A stretch of DNA of 52,342 bases from Planctomycetota bacterium. GTDB taxonomy: Bacteria; Planctomycetota; GCA-002687715. A program made the position numbers and the translations under genes. The number at the start of each line of letters is the position of its first letter. The first letter of the stretch is position 1. Shown here in pieces: positions 25,151-32,833 of this stretch. The notes under the pieces were generated by a model. That model saw nothing but the letters and a program-made list of their open reading frames with translations. It searched no databases and had not been told where the DNA came from. The stretch spans positions 1-52,342 of the forward strand of contig NZBC01000026.1 in assembly GCA_002687715.1 (NCBI GenBank), read 5' to 3'.

Positions 25151-25818
25151 TCCCCGCCCTCCTCACGGGCCGCAGCGACGGCGCCGGGGATGATCTCCGC
25201 GGGTGCGCCCTCGGCGTGCATGACGCCGTCGTAGAGCACGATCAGGTGATGCGCGCAGCGGGCGAGCAGGGCTTCGTCGTGACTCGCCAAGAGAACGCCG
25301 ACCCCATCGTCCGCCCGCACACGGAGCCAGGATGCCAGCCGCCGGGACGTTGCGGCATCGAGACCGGCGGAGGGTTCGTCCAGCACCAGGAATCGGGGCG
25401 ACAGCGCCGCCGCCAAAGCCGTACGGAGGCGCCGGGACTCGCCGCCGGAGAGCTCCGGTCCCGGACGATCAGCGTGCGCGGCGTCGAGGCCGAGGTCGTG
25501 AAGGTGGCGGCGGAACGCATCGGCACCGGCGCCGGTCGGCGCCGAGGCGTTCCAGGCCATCGCGTCGGAGAGGAGATCCATGGCGGAGGTGGGCGGCGCA
25601 CCGGGATCCTGCCGGACCATGGGCGCGGCACGGCGCACGGTCGGCCAGTCAGCGTCGCCGACCGTGGCCCCGTCGAACCGGATCTCCCCGGCAGACCGGA
25701 GGTCGAGCCCGAGCAGGACCCGCAGCAGCGTGCTCTTTCCCGAACCGGACGGCCCCGTGACGCCCACGATCCGGCCCGGCTCCAGCGTGACCGTGACGTC
25801 CCGCAACAGGACCTGCAC
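25147..25818 (-). CDS. fetA: FetA-like ABC transporter ATPase, start uncertain
   Basis: An ABC ATPase partner of the FetB permease. Counted from the GTG at 25818 it has 223 residues with Walker A GPSGSGKST (22-30), ABC signature ELSGGESRRL, Walker B FLVLDEPSAGLD and the switch histidine in LLASHDE. The first strand typical of the family (TTLEGLALTRAI) is encoded upstream in the same frame, with no ATG, GTG or TTG before a stop at about 25953. A ribosome binding site (GGAGGGG) precedes two ATC codons at 25885-25887 and 25882-25884. The gene may therefore begin at a non-canonical codon and be about 22 residues longer than given. Confidence 0.85.
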   Translation of the reverse strand: MQVLLRDVTVTLEPGRIVGVTGPSGSGKSTLLRVLLGLDLRSAGEIRFDGATVGDADWPTVRRAAPMVRQDPGAPPTSAMDLLSDAMAWNASAPTGAGADAFRRHLHDLGLDAAHADRPGPELSGGESRRLRTALAAALSPRFLVLDEPSAGLDAATSRRLASWLRVRADDGVGVLLASHDEALLARCAHHLIVLYDGVMHAEGAPAEIIPGAVAAAREEGGE

Positions 25819-25969
25819 GCCGTGATCGGTCTTGATGGCGCGGGTCAGCGCCAGGCCTTCGAGAGTCGTCGCCTCCGGCTCGATGATCTTCCCCTCCTGG
25901 GCTGTGAACTTGCTTCCGGGGTCGATAACTTCACCCCGGCCCTTTGGCTCCCGTTAGTGTAGGTGGCCC

Positions 25970-27379
25970 ATGCGCTTCATCATCCCCTTGATCCTCGTGA
26001 CCTTCCTTCTGAGCGGCTCGGCGGTCGCCCAGCCTCCGACCGCGCCACCGCAGAAGGAAGACAAGGCCGTGCTCCTCGCCCGCAAGATCGCCGAGGAGGT
26101 CGCCACCTTCCGTCAGCTCGAGTGGAAGAAGAAGGTCGACATCTCGGCCTACTCCATGAAGCAGCTCAAGGCGTTCGTGCTGAAATCCATGGACGAGGAG
26201 CTGCCTGACGCACTGGCGGACTCCTCGACCCGAGCGCTGCGCGCGCTGAGGGCCGTGCCCGACGACTGGGAGCTGAAGAGCGGTCTTACCGCGCTGCTGG
26301 TCGAACAGATCGGCGGGTTCTACGACCCCGACGCCAAACAGCTCCGCGTCATCGAACGCACGCAGCCGGCTGGCAAGAAGGACGGGAAGCCCGGGCTGCT
26401 CGAGAGTCTCGGCATGACCGGCGAGAGCATGGACCGGATCGTGATGGCCCACGAGCTCGTCCACGCGCTCCAGGATCAGCACTTCGGTCTCGACCGCTAT
26501 CCGCTCGACACGAAGAACGACGACGACCTCGTGACCGCGATCTCCAGCGTGGTCGAGGGCGACGCGACCCTGTCGATGATGGCGACCATGACGCCCGGCG
26601 CGACGGCGAAGATGATCTTCGAGCGCGGCAAGCAGATCTCCGCGATGATGCGGCTCATGGGCGGCTTCGGCGGCATGGGGCTCGGCGGCGCCATGAAGGA
26701 GTTCGAGAAGGCGCCCAAGATGATCCAGGAGCAGCTCATGTTCCCGTACATGGGCGGACTCCGGTTCTGCCTCGCGGCGGGCGCGGACGGCAAGGCGTAC
26801 AAGGGCGTGGATGCGTGCCTCATGAAGCCGCCGTTGAGCACCGAGCAGGTGCTCCATCCCGAGAAACTCCTGTCCGAGGAGCCCGATTGGCCCCAGGTAC
26901 TCACCCTCCCGAACCTGTCCGCTCACCTGGGCCCGGGCAGCAAGGCGCTCGGCGACAACACCCTTGGCGAGCTCTACACCAAGCTGGTGCTCCAAAACGG
27001 TGTCAAGAAGCGGATCGCCCGCAAGGCCGCGGAAGGCTGGGACGGCGACCGCTACGTCCTGTACGCGCGTCCGGACGCCCCCGACGCGCTGGTCTGGCTG
27101 TCAACCTGGGACTCCGTCGACGAGGCCACGCAGTTCCAGGACGCGCTCGTCGCCTGGGCGCGCGCCGCCAAAGACGCTCCGGCGCCCGAATCCAACGACT
27201 GGACGCCGCTCTTGCTCGCATTTGAAGATGGCACGGTCAGCGTCGTGGGTCGCCGCGGTCCGGACGTGGCCTGGCTGCACCGGGTGCCCAAGAGTTCGGC
27301 GCCCACGATCCTGCGGGCGCTGTTCGAAGAGACGAAGCGCGCCGAGCGCAGGACGCTTCCCGCACGAAAGAGGAAGTGA
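25970..27379 (+). CDS. Secreted gluzincin-type zinc metallopeptidase
   Basis: A 469-residue protein with a clear signal peptide (MRFIIPLILVTFLLSGSAVAQ, cleavage after about Ala20). It carries the zinc-protease motif HELVH (161-165) within IVMAHELVHALQDQHF, and a downstream glutamate in SSVVEGDAT (Glu196), the spacing expected for a gluzincin third ligand. The remainder has a methionine/glycine-rich helix (residues 220-245) and no recognised domain. It is probably exported to the periplasm. Substrate unknown. The ATG at 25970 follows GTAGGTGG closely. Its stop overlaps mqnC by four bases, so it shares a transcript with menaquinone synthesis without an obvious reason. Confidence 0.82.
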   Translation: MRFIIPLILVTFLLSGSAVAQPPTAPPQKEDKAVLLARKIAEEVATFRQLEWKKKVDISAYSMKQLKAFVLKSMDEELPDALADSSTRALRALRAVPDDWELKSGLTALLVEQIGGFYDPDAKQLRVIERTQPAGKKDGKPGLLESLGMTGESMDRIVMAHELVHALQDQHFGLDRYPLDTKNDDDLVTAISSVVEGDATLSMMATMTPGATAKMIFERGKQISAMMRLMGGFGGMGLGGAMKEFEKAPKMIQEQLMFPYMGGLRFCLAAGADGKAYKGVDACLMKPPLSTEQVLHPEKLLSEEPDWPQVLTLPNLSAHLGPGSKALGDNTLGELYTKLVLQNGVKKRIARKAAEGWDGDRYVLYARPDAPDALVWLSTWDSVDEATQFQDALVAWARAAKDAPAPESNDWTPLLLAFEDGTVSVVGRRGPDVAWLHRVPKSSAPTILRALFEETKRAERRTLPARKRK

Positions 27380-28506
27380 GCGAGCTGCAAGCGATCCTGG
27401 ACCGCGTCGCCGACGGTGGACGCATGACTCCCGAAGAAGGGCTCCGGCTCTACGTCGAAGCCCCGAACGACGCCTTACGGGATGCAGCAGTCGCGGTCCG
27501 GAACCGCCACGTCGACCCGGGAACGGTGACGTTCCTGATCGATCGCAACGTCAACTACACGAACGTCTGCACCACGGATTGCAAGTTCTGTGAGTTCTAC
27601 CGGCCACCGGGGCACGCCGAGACGTACGTACTCGACCGCGACGTGCTGAGAGTGAAGCTCTCCGAGTTGGCTGCCGCCGGCGGAACGCGTGTGCTCCTGC
27701 AAGGCGGCCACCACCCCGACCTGCGCATCGAGTGGTACGAGGAGCTGCTGTCGTGGATGCGCGATGAGTTTCCGCAGCTCCAGCGCGACGCGTTCTCCCC
27801 TCCGGAGATCGAACACATCGCCCACGTCGAGGGCCTGACCTTCGCTGAGGTGCTGGAGCGGCTGAAGGCCGCTGGACTCGACGGCGTACCCGGCGGCGGA
27901 GGCGAGATCCTCGACGACGAGATTCGGCAGATCGTGTCGCCGAAGAAGACCAAGACGGCCGCGTGGCTCCAGGTGATGGCGGAGGCGCAGCGGCTCGGGC
28001 TCTACACGTCGGCGAGCATGGTGTTCGGCTTCGGCGAGGAGCCGCGGCATCGGATCTCGTCGCTGACCGCGCTGCGCGACGCCCACGATCGATCGATCGC
28101 CACCCATGGTCTGGGGTTCCTCGCGTTCATCTCCTGGCCGCTGCAGCACGAGAGCCGGTACGGCCACGTCTTCGGCGAGCTGAAGGGGTTGCAGCTCGGC
28201 GGCACCGAGGAGGAGTACCTGCGACATACCTCCTTCTGCCGGGTGTTCCTGGACAACATCCCGCACTTCCAGGCGTCGTGGCCGACGATGGGTCTCGACG
28301 TGGCGGAGCGAGCGCTCCGGTGCGGATGCGACGACATGGGCGGAACGATGATGGAGGAGAACGTGGTGTCGCAAGCGGGCTCCGTCCACTGCTCCGTTTC
28401 CGAGCAGCAGGTGCGCAAGACGATCGAGCGCGCGGGCCTCGAGGCCAGAAAGCGCGACTCGTGGTACCGGCTGCTGGAGCCGGGCGCGGCGGGAGCCAAG
28501 CGGTGA
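27376..28506 (+). CDS. mqnC: Cyclic dehypoxanthinyl futalosine synthase
   Basis: A 376-residue radical SAM enzyme of the futalosine route to menaquinone, forming the cyclised futalosine intermediate. The [4Fe-4S] motif is C-x3-C-x2-C (Cys65, Cys69, Cys72) in NVCTTDCKFCEFYR. MqnC-type blocks follow: GVPGGGGEILDDEIRQIVSPKKT, YTSASMVFGFGEEP, and the C-terminal DDMGGTMMEENV. MqnC is preferred over MqnE or CofH because of the FCEFYRPPG segment and the PKKTKTAAWL block. The GTG start overlaps the protease stop (GTGA) and its stop overlaps the next gene. No other mqn gene lies in the window. Confidence 0.92.
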   Translation: MSELQAILDRVADGGRMTPEEGLRLYVEAPNDALRDAAVAVRNRHVDPGTVTFLIDRNVNYTNVCTTDCKFCEFYRPPGHAETYVLDRDVLRVKLSELAAAGGTRVLLQGGHHPDLRIEWYEELLSWMRDEFPQLQRDAFSPPEIEHIAHVEGLTFAEVLERLKAAGLDGVPGGGGEILDDEIRQIVSPKKTKTAAWLQVMAEAQRLGLYTSASMVFGFGEEPRHRISSLTALRDAHDRSIATHGLGFLAFISWPLQHESRYGHVFGELKGLQLGGTEEEYLRHTSFCRVFLDNIPHFQASWPTMGLDVAERALRCGCDDMGGTMMEENVVSQAGSVHCSVSEQQVRKTIERAGLEARKRDSWYRLLEPGAAGAKR

Positions 28507-29378
28507 CGGCCCCGGAGACCACCGTCGAGACCCTCAAGGACCTGCTCTCCGCGCGCGTCGAACCGTGGATGGACGTCCTCTTCGTGGGACTGTCGCCGGA
28601 GCTGATCTCGACGGACGTGTTCCCGTCGCACCTCGCGACCGTCCGCCAGGGGGGCAACATCCCAGGCGATCCTTGGGACGCCGTGTTCCTGCGCTGGAGC
28701 GTGACCCATGACGACCTCGCCCCCGCGTTGAAGCAGGCCGCGACGTCGCTCCGCCATGGTGGACAGATCGGACTCGTCGCTCTCCCCCCGGCTCCGGACG
28801 ATCTCGAACCGATGGACGAGATGCTCCGCCCGTTCGGGGGCGACCCGGAAGAGCTCGAGGCGGACGACGGCTCCGTGGCGATCATCGCCCGCCAGCTCGA
28901 CTCCGGCCGCCAGGACCTCGTCGGATTGCGCCGGTGCCTCAGCACCCTCACCCGCAACGTCGAACGCCTGGAAGCGCTGTGCGCCGATGTCCGCGAGCGC
29001 ATGGGCGGACGCCGCCCCGTCGAAGGCGGACGATCACTCAAGGAGATGGTGGGCCACCTCGGGGACGCCGATCGCCTCGGCTACGTCGCCTGTATCCGCG
29101 GCATCCTCGAAGATGCGCCCCCCCCCGACGTGCCGATCGACTTCGAAGACCTCCTGGTCAAGAACCACCACAACGGACGACCACTCGCCGAGCTCGTCAC
29201 GCGCTACCGCCACTTCCGCTACCAGACCCTCGACCTCCTGTCGGATCTCGTGGAGGACGACTGGCTCGTCACCGGGCCGGGGCCAGACGGCCGCGAAGCC
29301 CCCGTCGCGGACCTCGTCCGCCAGTGGGCCCGCGAAGAGGAACTCCGCATCGAGGAGGTCGCGCGGCGCGTTCTCTGA
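28503..29378 (+). CDS. DinB-domain protein with a methyltransferase-like N-terminal part
   Basis: A 291-residue protein in two parts. Residues 1-125 read like a degraded Rossmann/methyltransferase fold (LFVGLSPELIS, LKQAATSLRHGGQIGLVAL, as in the late strands of SAM methyltransferases) with no SAM-binding glycine loop. Residues 135-290 form a DinB-like four-helix bundle (LKEMVGHLGDADRLGYVACIR, LVTRYRHFRYQTLDLLSDL), with His and other candidate metal ligands. The function is unknown. The GTG start overlaps the mqnC stop by four bases. Confidence 0.72.
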   Translation: MTAPETTVETLKDLLSARVEPWMDVLFVGLSPELISTDVFPSHLATVRQGGNIPGDPWDAVFLRWSVTHDDLAPALKQAATSLRHGGQIGLVALPPAPDDLEPMDEMLRPFGGDPEELEADDGSVAIIARQLDSGRQDLVGLRRCLSTLTRNVERLEALCADVRERMGGRRPVEGGRSLKEMVGHLGDADRLGYVACIRGILEDAPPPDVPIDFEDLLVKNHHNGRPLAELVTRYRHFRYQTLDLLSDLVEDDWLVTGPGPDGREAPVADLVRQWAREEELRIEEVARRVL

Positions 29379-29397
29379 CTCCGCACGGGGTAATCCC

Positions 29398-29411
29398 GGG
29401 AGCGCGGACCT
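29398..29411 (+). repeat. Half REP element, left flank of the RAYT gene
   Basis: GGGAGC followed by one hairpin arm GCGGACCT; the other arm is replaced by TCGGCGGCC. It lies about 20 bases after the DinB-gene stop. With the inverted copy at 30638-30660 it brackets the RAYT gene, the arrangement typical of RAYT loci. Confidence 0.65.
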
Positions 29412-29456
29412 TCGGCGGCCGTGAATCAACCCCCCTACGCGCCACCGCCGCCCCGC

Positions 29457-29512
29457 GTGCCTGCATCGACGACGCCCCCCCAAATTGCGAGGGCCATCGC
29501 CGATGCAGGCAC
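29457..29512. repeat. 12-bp inverted repeat downstream of the RAYT gene
   Basis: GTGCCTGCATCG at 29457-29468 is the exact reverse complement of CGATGCAGGCAC at 29501-29512, with 32 bases between. A second inverted repeat follows: GGTCCCAA at 29548-29555 and TTGGGACC at 29579-29586. These fill the gap between the DinB gene and the 3' end of the RAYT gene. They may be transposon-end remnants or terminators. Confidence 0.6.
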
Positions 29513-29652
29513 CCGAGGCTCCCGGAGTTGCGAGTTCGAGAAAGTCTGGTCCCAAGCCGTCGTACGCGGTCCGCCTGATTGGGACCAACGTCAACGGTGA
29601 GGGCAGGGAGGAGACGACTGCCGGCTTCGGCCCCCCACGCGCTGCGCGCGCA

Positions 29653-30315
29653 TCATGCCCCGGCTGGTCGTCGCCGCCGGGGCTGATCCTGGTCCCCGAT
29701 CAATCCCAGTCTGCGCCAACCCTTGCGGAGCAACCACGTTCGAGGGAGTGCGACCGGTGCGTCTTCGAATCCGTCAGCGCCCTGACCACGTCCGCGACGC
29801 TTCCAACCGCCGAACCAGAGCCCGGACGCGAAACGGTCGACGAGCTCGTTCAGGGCCTTCCCATGCTTCCAGGCATTACGCAGCACGTAGACGATCGCGT
29901 TCCGTACCTCCCGCCCTGACCTCAGGATGCGGTCGTGGTAACGCGTACGAAAGACCTTGCCCTTGCGCCCCCAGAGTCGGTTGAGTCCCTTGGCGACGCG
30001 GATGAGCAACCCCTGCATCCCCCGCGACAACGTCGAGCGGTCCTTCGCTTCGACGATGAAGTGCAAGTGGTCGTCCTGGATGGAGTAGTGGGTCATCCGA
30101 AAGCCGTGGTACTCGCATCCCTTCAGGAAGGCGGACTTGAGCGTCTGGCGTGGGGCAGCACGACGGAGACGCGGGAGTCCCTTCATGAGCTTGACGGTGA
30201 TCAGCACCGGGAACCTGCTCGCCAACCGCGCGCGAGCGCGATGGGGCACGAAGGACCGCGCATCTCGTTGGGCCTGGGTCAGCGGCGGCCGTCCGCGGGG
30301 GCGCCCGAACTTCAA
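29653..30315 (-). CDS. REP-associated tyrosine transposase (RAYT, Y1 HUH family)
   Basis: A 220-residue single-strand DNA transposase of the IS200/IS605-like Y1 superfamily, in the RAYT branch. The HUH metal motif is H83-L-H85 in SIQDDHLHFIVEAKD. The probable catalytic tyrosine is Tyr143 in REVRNAIVYVLRNAWKHG. RAYT features include LITVKLMKGLPRLR near residue 45, the TLSRGMQGLLIRVAKGLNRL helix, and the basic N terminus with an AT-hook-like GRPRGRPP. The start given is a TTG (30313-30315); no strong ribosome binding site is visible. The gene is flanked by REP copies. The palindromes elsewhere in the window are its probable substrates. It appears intact. Confidence 0.88.
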   Translation of the reverse strand: MKFGRPRGRPPLTQAQRDARSFVPHRARARLASRFPVLITVKLMKGLPRLRRAAPRQTLKSAFLKGCEYHGFRMTHYSIQDDHLHFIVEAKDRSTLSRGMQGLLIRVAKGLNRLWGRKGKVFRTRYHDRILRSGREVRNAIVYVLRNAWKHGKALNELVDRFASGLWFGGWKRRGRGQGADGFEDAPVALPRTWLLRKGWRRLGLIGDQDQPRRRRPAGA

Positions 30316-30417
30316 TCGATGCTGGGCTGTTCGCTCTGTTTGCGCACGTCAACCAGGAACGCCTCCAGGTATCCGACGGAAGCGAGAAGCGACGGCACAG
30401 ATGGGACCCCATCGGAC

Positions 30418-30468
30418 TCAGAGGATGTCGAAGTCGCCCATGGCCACGTACCAGTTGTCGCGGAGCCA
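30418..30468 (-). pseudogene. Duplicated 3' tail of the GNAT gene
   Basis: Read on the minus strand, these 51 bases encode WLRDNWYVAMGDFDIL and a stop, nearly identical to the last residues of the GNAT gene (WLRDNWYVTMGDFDIV, stop at 30688). The nucleotide match continues to about 30416-30470, and nothing upstream looks like the rest of the gene. This is either the scar of a lost paralogue or a duplication made during the REP/RAYT insertion. The rest of 30316-30687 holds the REP copies listed separately and no gene. Confidence 0.7.
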
Positions 30469-30490
30469 GTGTGGAGCAGCGTGCTCCGGC

Positions 30491-30540
30491 GGGAGCGAGA
30501 ACCTCCAGAGTGTGTGAAGGAACGTGCTCTTCCGGAAGAG
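30491..30540 (+). repeat. Degenerate half REP with extended repeat sequence
   Basis: GGGAGCGAGAACCTCCAGAG at 30491-30510 is a mutated REP half. It is followed by GTGTGAAGGAACGTGCTCT (30512-30530), the extended repeat also found at 12912-12930 and, inverted, at 52250-52268, and then TTCCGGAAGAG. This shows that the mobile unit is longer than the hairpin alone. Confidence 0.6.
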
Positions 30541-30637
30541 CGGGTCGCGTCGAGGCGGCCAAGCGTGATCGGACGCCCTTGCAGTCCGCGGCGGTCGGGC
30601 GAGTGTCTGTATCGAGGCGTGACGCGAACTGCCCAGG

Positions 30638-30660
30638 CCGGACCTGGAGGTCCGCGCTCC
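30638..30660 (-). repeat. REP element, right flank of the RAYT gene
   Basis: Inverted copy: CGGACCT, GG loop, AGGTCCG, then the minus-strand GGAGC foot (GCTCC). It lies 27 bases beyond the GNAT stop codon, in opposite orientation to the half REP at 29398-29411 on the other side of the RAYT gene. Confidence 0.8.
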
Positions 30661-30687
30661 GGCTGCGGGGCGGATCGCAGTGGATAC

Positions 30688-31689
30688 TCAGACGATGTCG
30701 AAGTCGCCCATGGTCACGTACCAGTTGTCGCGGAGCCAGTCGAGCGGGACGACCTCGCGTTCGTAGGTGCGGGCGACGAGGCGGAACGGGGATCTCTCGG
30801 GGACGTAGCCGAGCGAGGCCAGGCCAGTCCATTCGGGAGAGTCGGGGCGGAACATGGCTCGGATGCGGTCGGCGCCGCGGGCTCGGGAACGGGCCTCGAT
30901 CCAGCGGAGGATGTGAGGGACGGCCGGGTGATCCCGGCCGACCAGGAGCTCGGCGGGGACGGTTTCGGGCTGATCGAGCCAGCGGTGTCGGAGTGAGCAG
31001 AGGCCGACGATGGCACCCGCGGCATCGCGAAACTCGATCTGGTCGTACGTGGCATCGGGGCGGTCGGTGTAGCGCCAGTTGAGGTAGCGGGCGTCGCGGA
31101 TGGTCATCACGTCGTGGTGCGTCGAGACCGATGCATAGAGCTGGTCGACGTCGTCGGAGAAGCGTTCGACCGGGTGCGCGGTCACCCCGCCGCCGACGTC
31201 GTCACCGGGGTCGGCGGCGTCGCCTTCGAGGTGCTTGGTGAGCAGCTCGATCTTGTAGAACTTCACGTAGCCCAGCAACCGGCTGCCGACGCGATAGGCC
31301 GGCGGGTTGGGCAAGCCGTACATGATGATCTCACGATCGGGGCGGCCGAAGTGATTGACGAACTCATAGCAGGTCGATGCGAAGAGTCCGGGCTTCTTCA
31401 GCCCCTGGCGGTAGTCCGGGTCGGTGTAGCTGTCGACGATCTCCGAGAAGCAGTACTCCTCGTCGCGGACCTTCATGCGCCGAGGGACGCCGCAGAACTG
31501 GCTCACGACGGCCCCATCCGGAAACTTGGCCAGGTGGATGTGGGTGCCGGCAGGGTTCTCGAGGTACTGCCAGCGCCAGGCCTCGAGCGAGCGCTCGACA
31601 CCGAACACCTTGGTGAAGACGCGCAGGATCTCGTGCTCGTCGCCGTCGACGTACGGGCCGATGACGACGTCGTTCAGGTCGCGGGACAC
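30688..31689 (-). CDS. GNAT-family acyltransferase of the polysaccharide cluster
   Basis: A 333-residue protein of the GNAT superfamily, probably with two GNAT-like halves. The first half has VFTKVFGVERSLEAWRWQYLENPAG, a W-R-W-x-Y-x-x-NP motif typical of this GNAT branch, and FCGVPRRM. The second half has YLNWRYTDRPDATYDQIEF and VGLCSLRHR. It probably acylates an amino sugar of the exported glycan or acts like a FemAB-type enzyme; this is inferred from position. I chose the GTG at 31687-31689, with GGAGG eight bases upstream. An ATG at 31704 lacks a ribosome binding site. The start overlaps the GT2 gene by 16 bases. Its tail is duplicated at 30418-30468. Confidence 0.78.
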   Translation of the reverse strand: MSRDLNDVVIGPYVDGDEHEILRVFTKVFGVERSLEAWRWQYLENPAGTHIHLAKFPDGAVVSQFCGVPRRMKVRDEEYCFSEIVDSYTDPDYRQGLKKPGLFASTCYEFVNHFGRPDREIIMYGLPNPPAYRVGSRLLGYVKFYKIELLTKHLEGDAADPGDDVGGGVTAHPVERFSDDVDQLYASVSTHHDVMTIRDARYLNWRYTDRPDATYDQIEFRDAAGAIVGLCSLRHRWLDQPETVPAELLVGRDHPAVPHILRWIEARSRARGADRIRAMFRPDSPEWTGLASLGYVPERSPFRLVARTYEREVVPLDWLRDNWYVTMGDFDIV

Positions 31690-32816
31690 TTGGTGAGCCT
31701 CCATACCTTGATCGTGTCGCCGGTGCGTACACTCGCAGCTCGACACCAGTAATCGATGTTCGCAAGCTCTAACCAGAAGCTCATCGGCAACTCGTACGGC
31801 CCGGCGCGGCCGGGGAAGATGCCTACCGTCAGCGAGAACTTGGGGTTGCCCGCGACCTCGACGTAGACGTCCTCGCCCTCGGGCAGGTCCAAGGTCGGCG
31901 GCGTGGACGTCGGGGGCACGGCCTCGAACTCGTAGGGGCACTCCTGATCGCGATCGAAACGGGCTGCACGGTCCTGCATGTCGTTCCACGTGCGAAGACC
32001 GGCGTGGCCGAAGAACTTCTTGAAGTAGCGCCGTGCGCCGACGACGTTGCGATACATCGCTGCCTTCATCCGCGGAATCGCGGAGCGCGAGAAGTGGTGG
32101 ACGATCCGCGCGTCGGGCACGTGCCAGAGCCGCAACCCCTGCTCGTGGAAGCGCCGGAAGAGGTCGGTATCCTCGTAGTAGAGCGGATAGCAGGGATCGA
32201 AGAGCCCGTGGTCCTCGAAGGTGTCTCGTCTCCCGAGAAAGAACCCGCCCGAGAGCATCGCGACGGGGATGGGCTCCGTGGCCATCCAGTACCGGCATGC
32301 GTAGCGGGCGCGGCGGCGGACGTTGTAGCGGCAGACGGCGTGCTCGTGGCGCGACGTCGCCGTGAGCGCCTCGATGTACGGATCGGGAAGCTCGTTCGGC
32401 GGCATGAAGACCTCGCCGTCCTTGTCCATCGTCGCCATGGGGCCGACGATCGCGGCGTCGGGGAGCGTCTCCACGCAGTCGATGAGGCGCTGCAGGCAAC
32501 CAGGCTGCACCATCACGTCGGGATTGGACACACAGTGCCACTTGCCGCTCGTGATGTGCAATCCCTGGTTGTTCGCGATCGCGTACCCAACGTTCTCGGT
32601 GTTACGGACCAGGCGAACGCGAGGGTCGGCGGCGAGCCGGGAGAGCCGTTCGTGGTCCTCGTCGCGCGACGCGTTGTCCACCAGCACGATCTCGATCACC
32701 GCGTCGCGGCCATCGATGAGGACCGTCGAGTCGAACAGCGTGTCGAACAGCGCCTCCACGTAGAGAGACGTGTTGTAGTTGACGACGACGATCGAGAGGT
32801 CAGGCAGAAGGGCCAT
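31674..32816 (-). CDS. Family 2 glycosyltransferase with C-terminal beta domain
   Basis: A 380-residue cytoplasmic glycosyltransferase. The GT-A fold is clear: LSIVVVNYNTSLYVEALFDTL, IVLVDNASRD, NVGYAIANNQGL, HCVSNPDVMVQPG (the DxD-like region), and DPCYPLYYEDTDLFRRFHEQG, as in rhamnosyl- and related transferases. After residue 300 there is a beta-rich extension (DVYVEVAGNPKFSLTVGIFPG) of unknown role. It lies 17 bases after the radical SAM gene and overlaps the GNAT gene, so it belongs to the Wzm/Wzt operon. The sugar donor is unknown. Confidence 0.9.
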   Translation of the reverse strand: MALLPDLSIVVVNYNTSLYVEALFDTLFDSTVLIDGRDAVIEIVLVDNASRDEDHERLSRLAADPRVRLVRNTENVGYAIANNQGLHITSGKWHCVSNPDVMVQPGCLQRLIDCVETLPDAAIVGPMATMDKDGEVFMPPNELPDPYIEALTATSRHEHAVCRYNVRRRARYACRYWMATEPIPVAMLSGGFFLGRRDTFEDHGLFDPCYPLYYEDTDLFRRFHEQGLRLWHVPDARIVHHFSRSAIPRMKAAMYRNVVGARRYFKKFFGHAGLRTWNDMQDRAARFDRDQECPYEFEAVPPTSTPPTLDLPEGEDVYVEVAGNPKFSLTVGIFPGRAGPYELPMSFWLELANIDYWCRAASVRTGDTIKVWRLTKCPAT

Positions 32817-32833
32817 GGGTCGTGGTCAGGCGA

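Noticed and set aside
29876..30832. Minus-strand open frame spanning the RAYT start, REP copies and GNAT tail
   Set aside because: It runs through REP repeats and shows the GNAT-tail duplication only in the wrong frame; composition is that of non-coding DNA.
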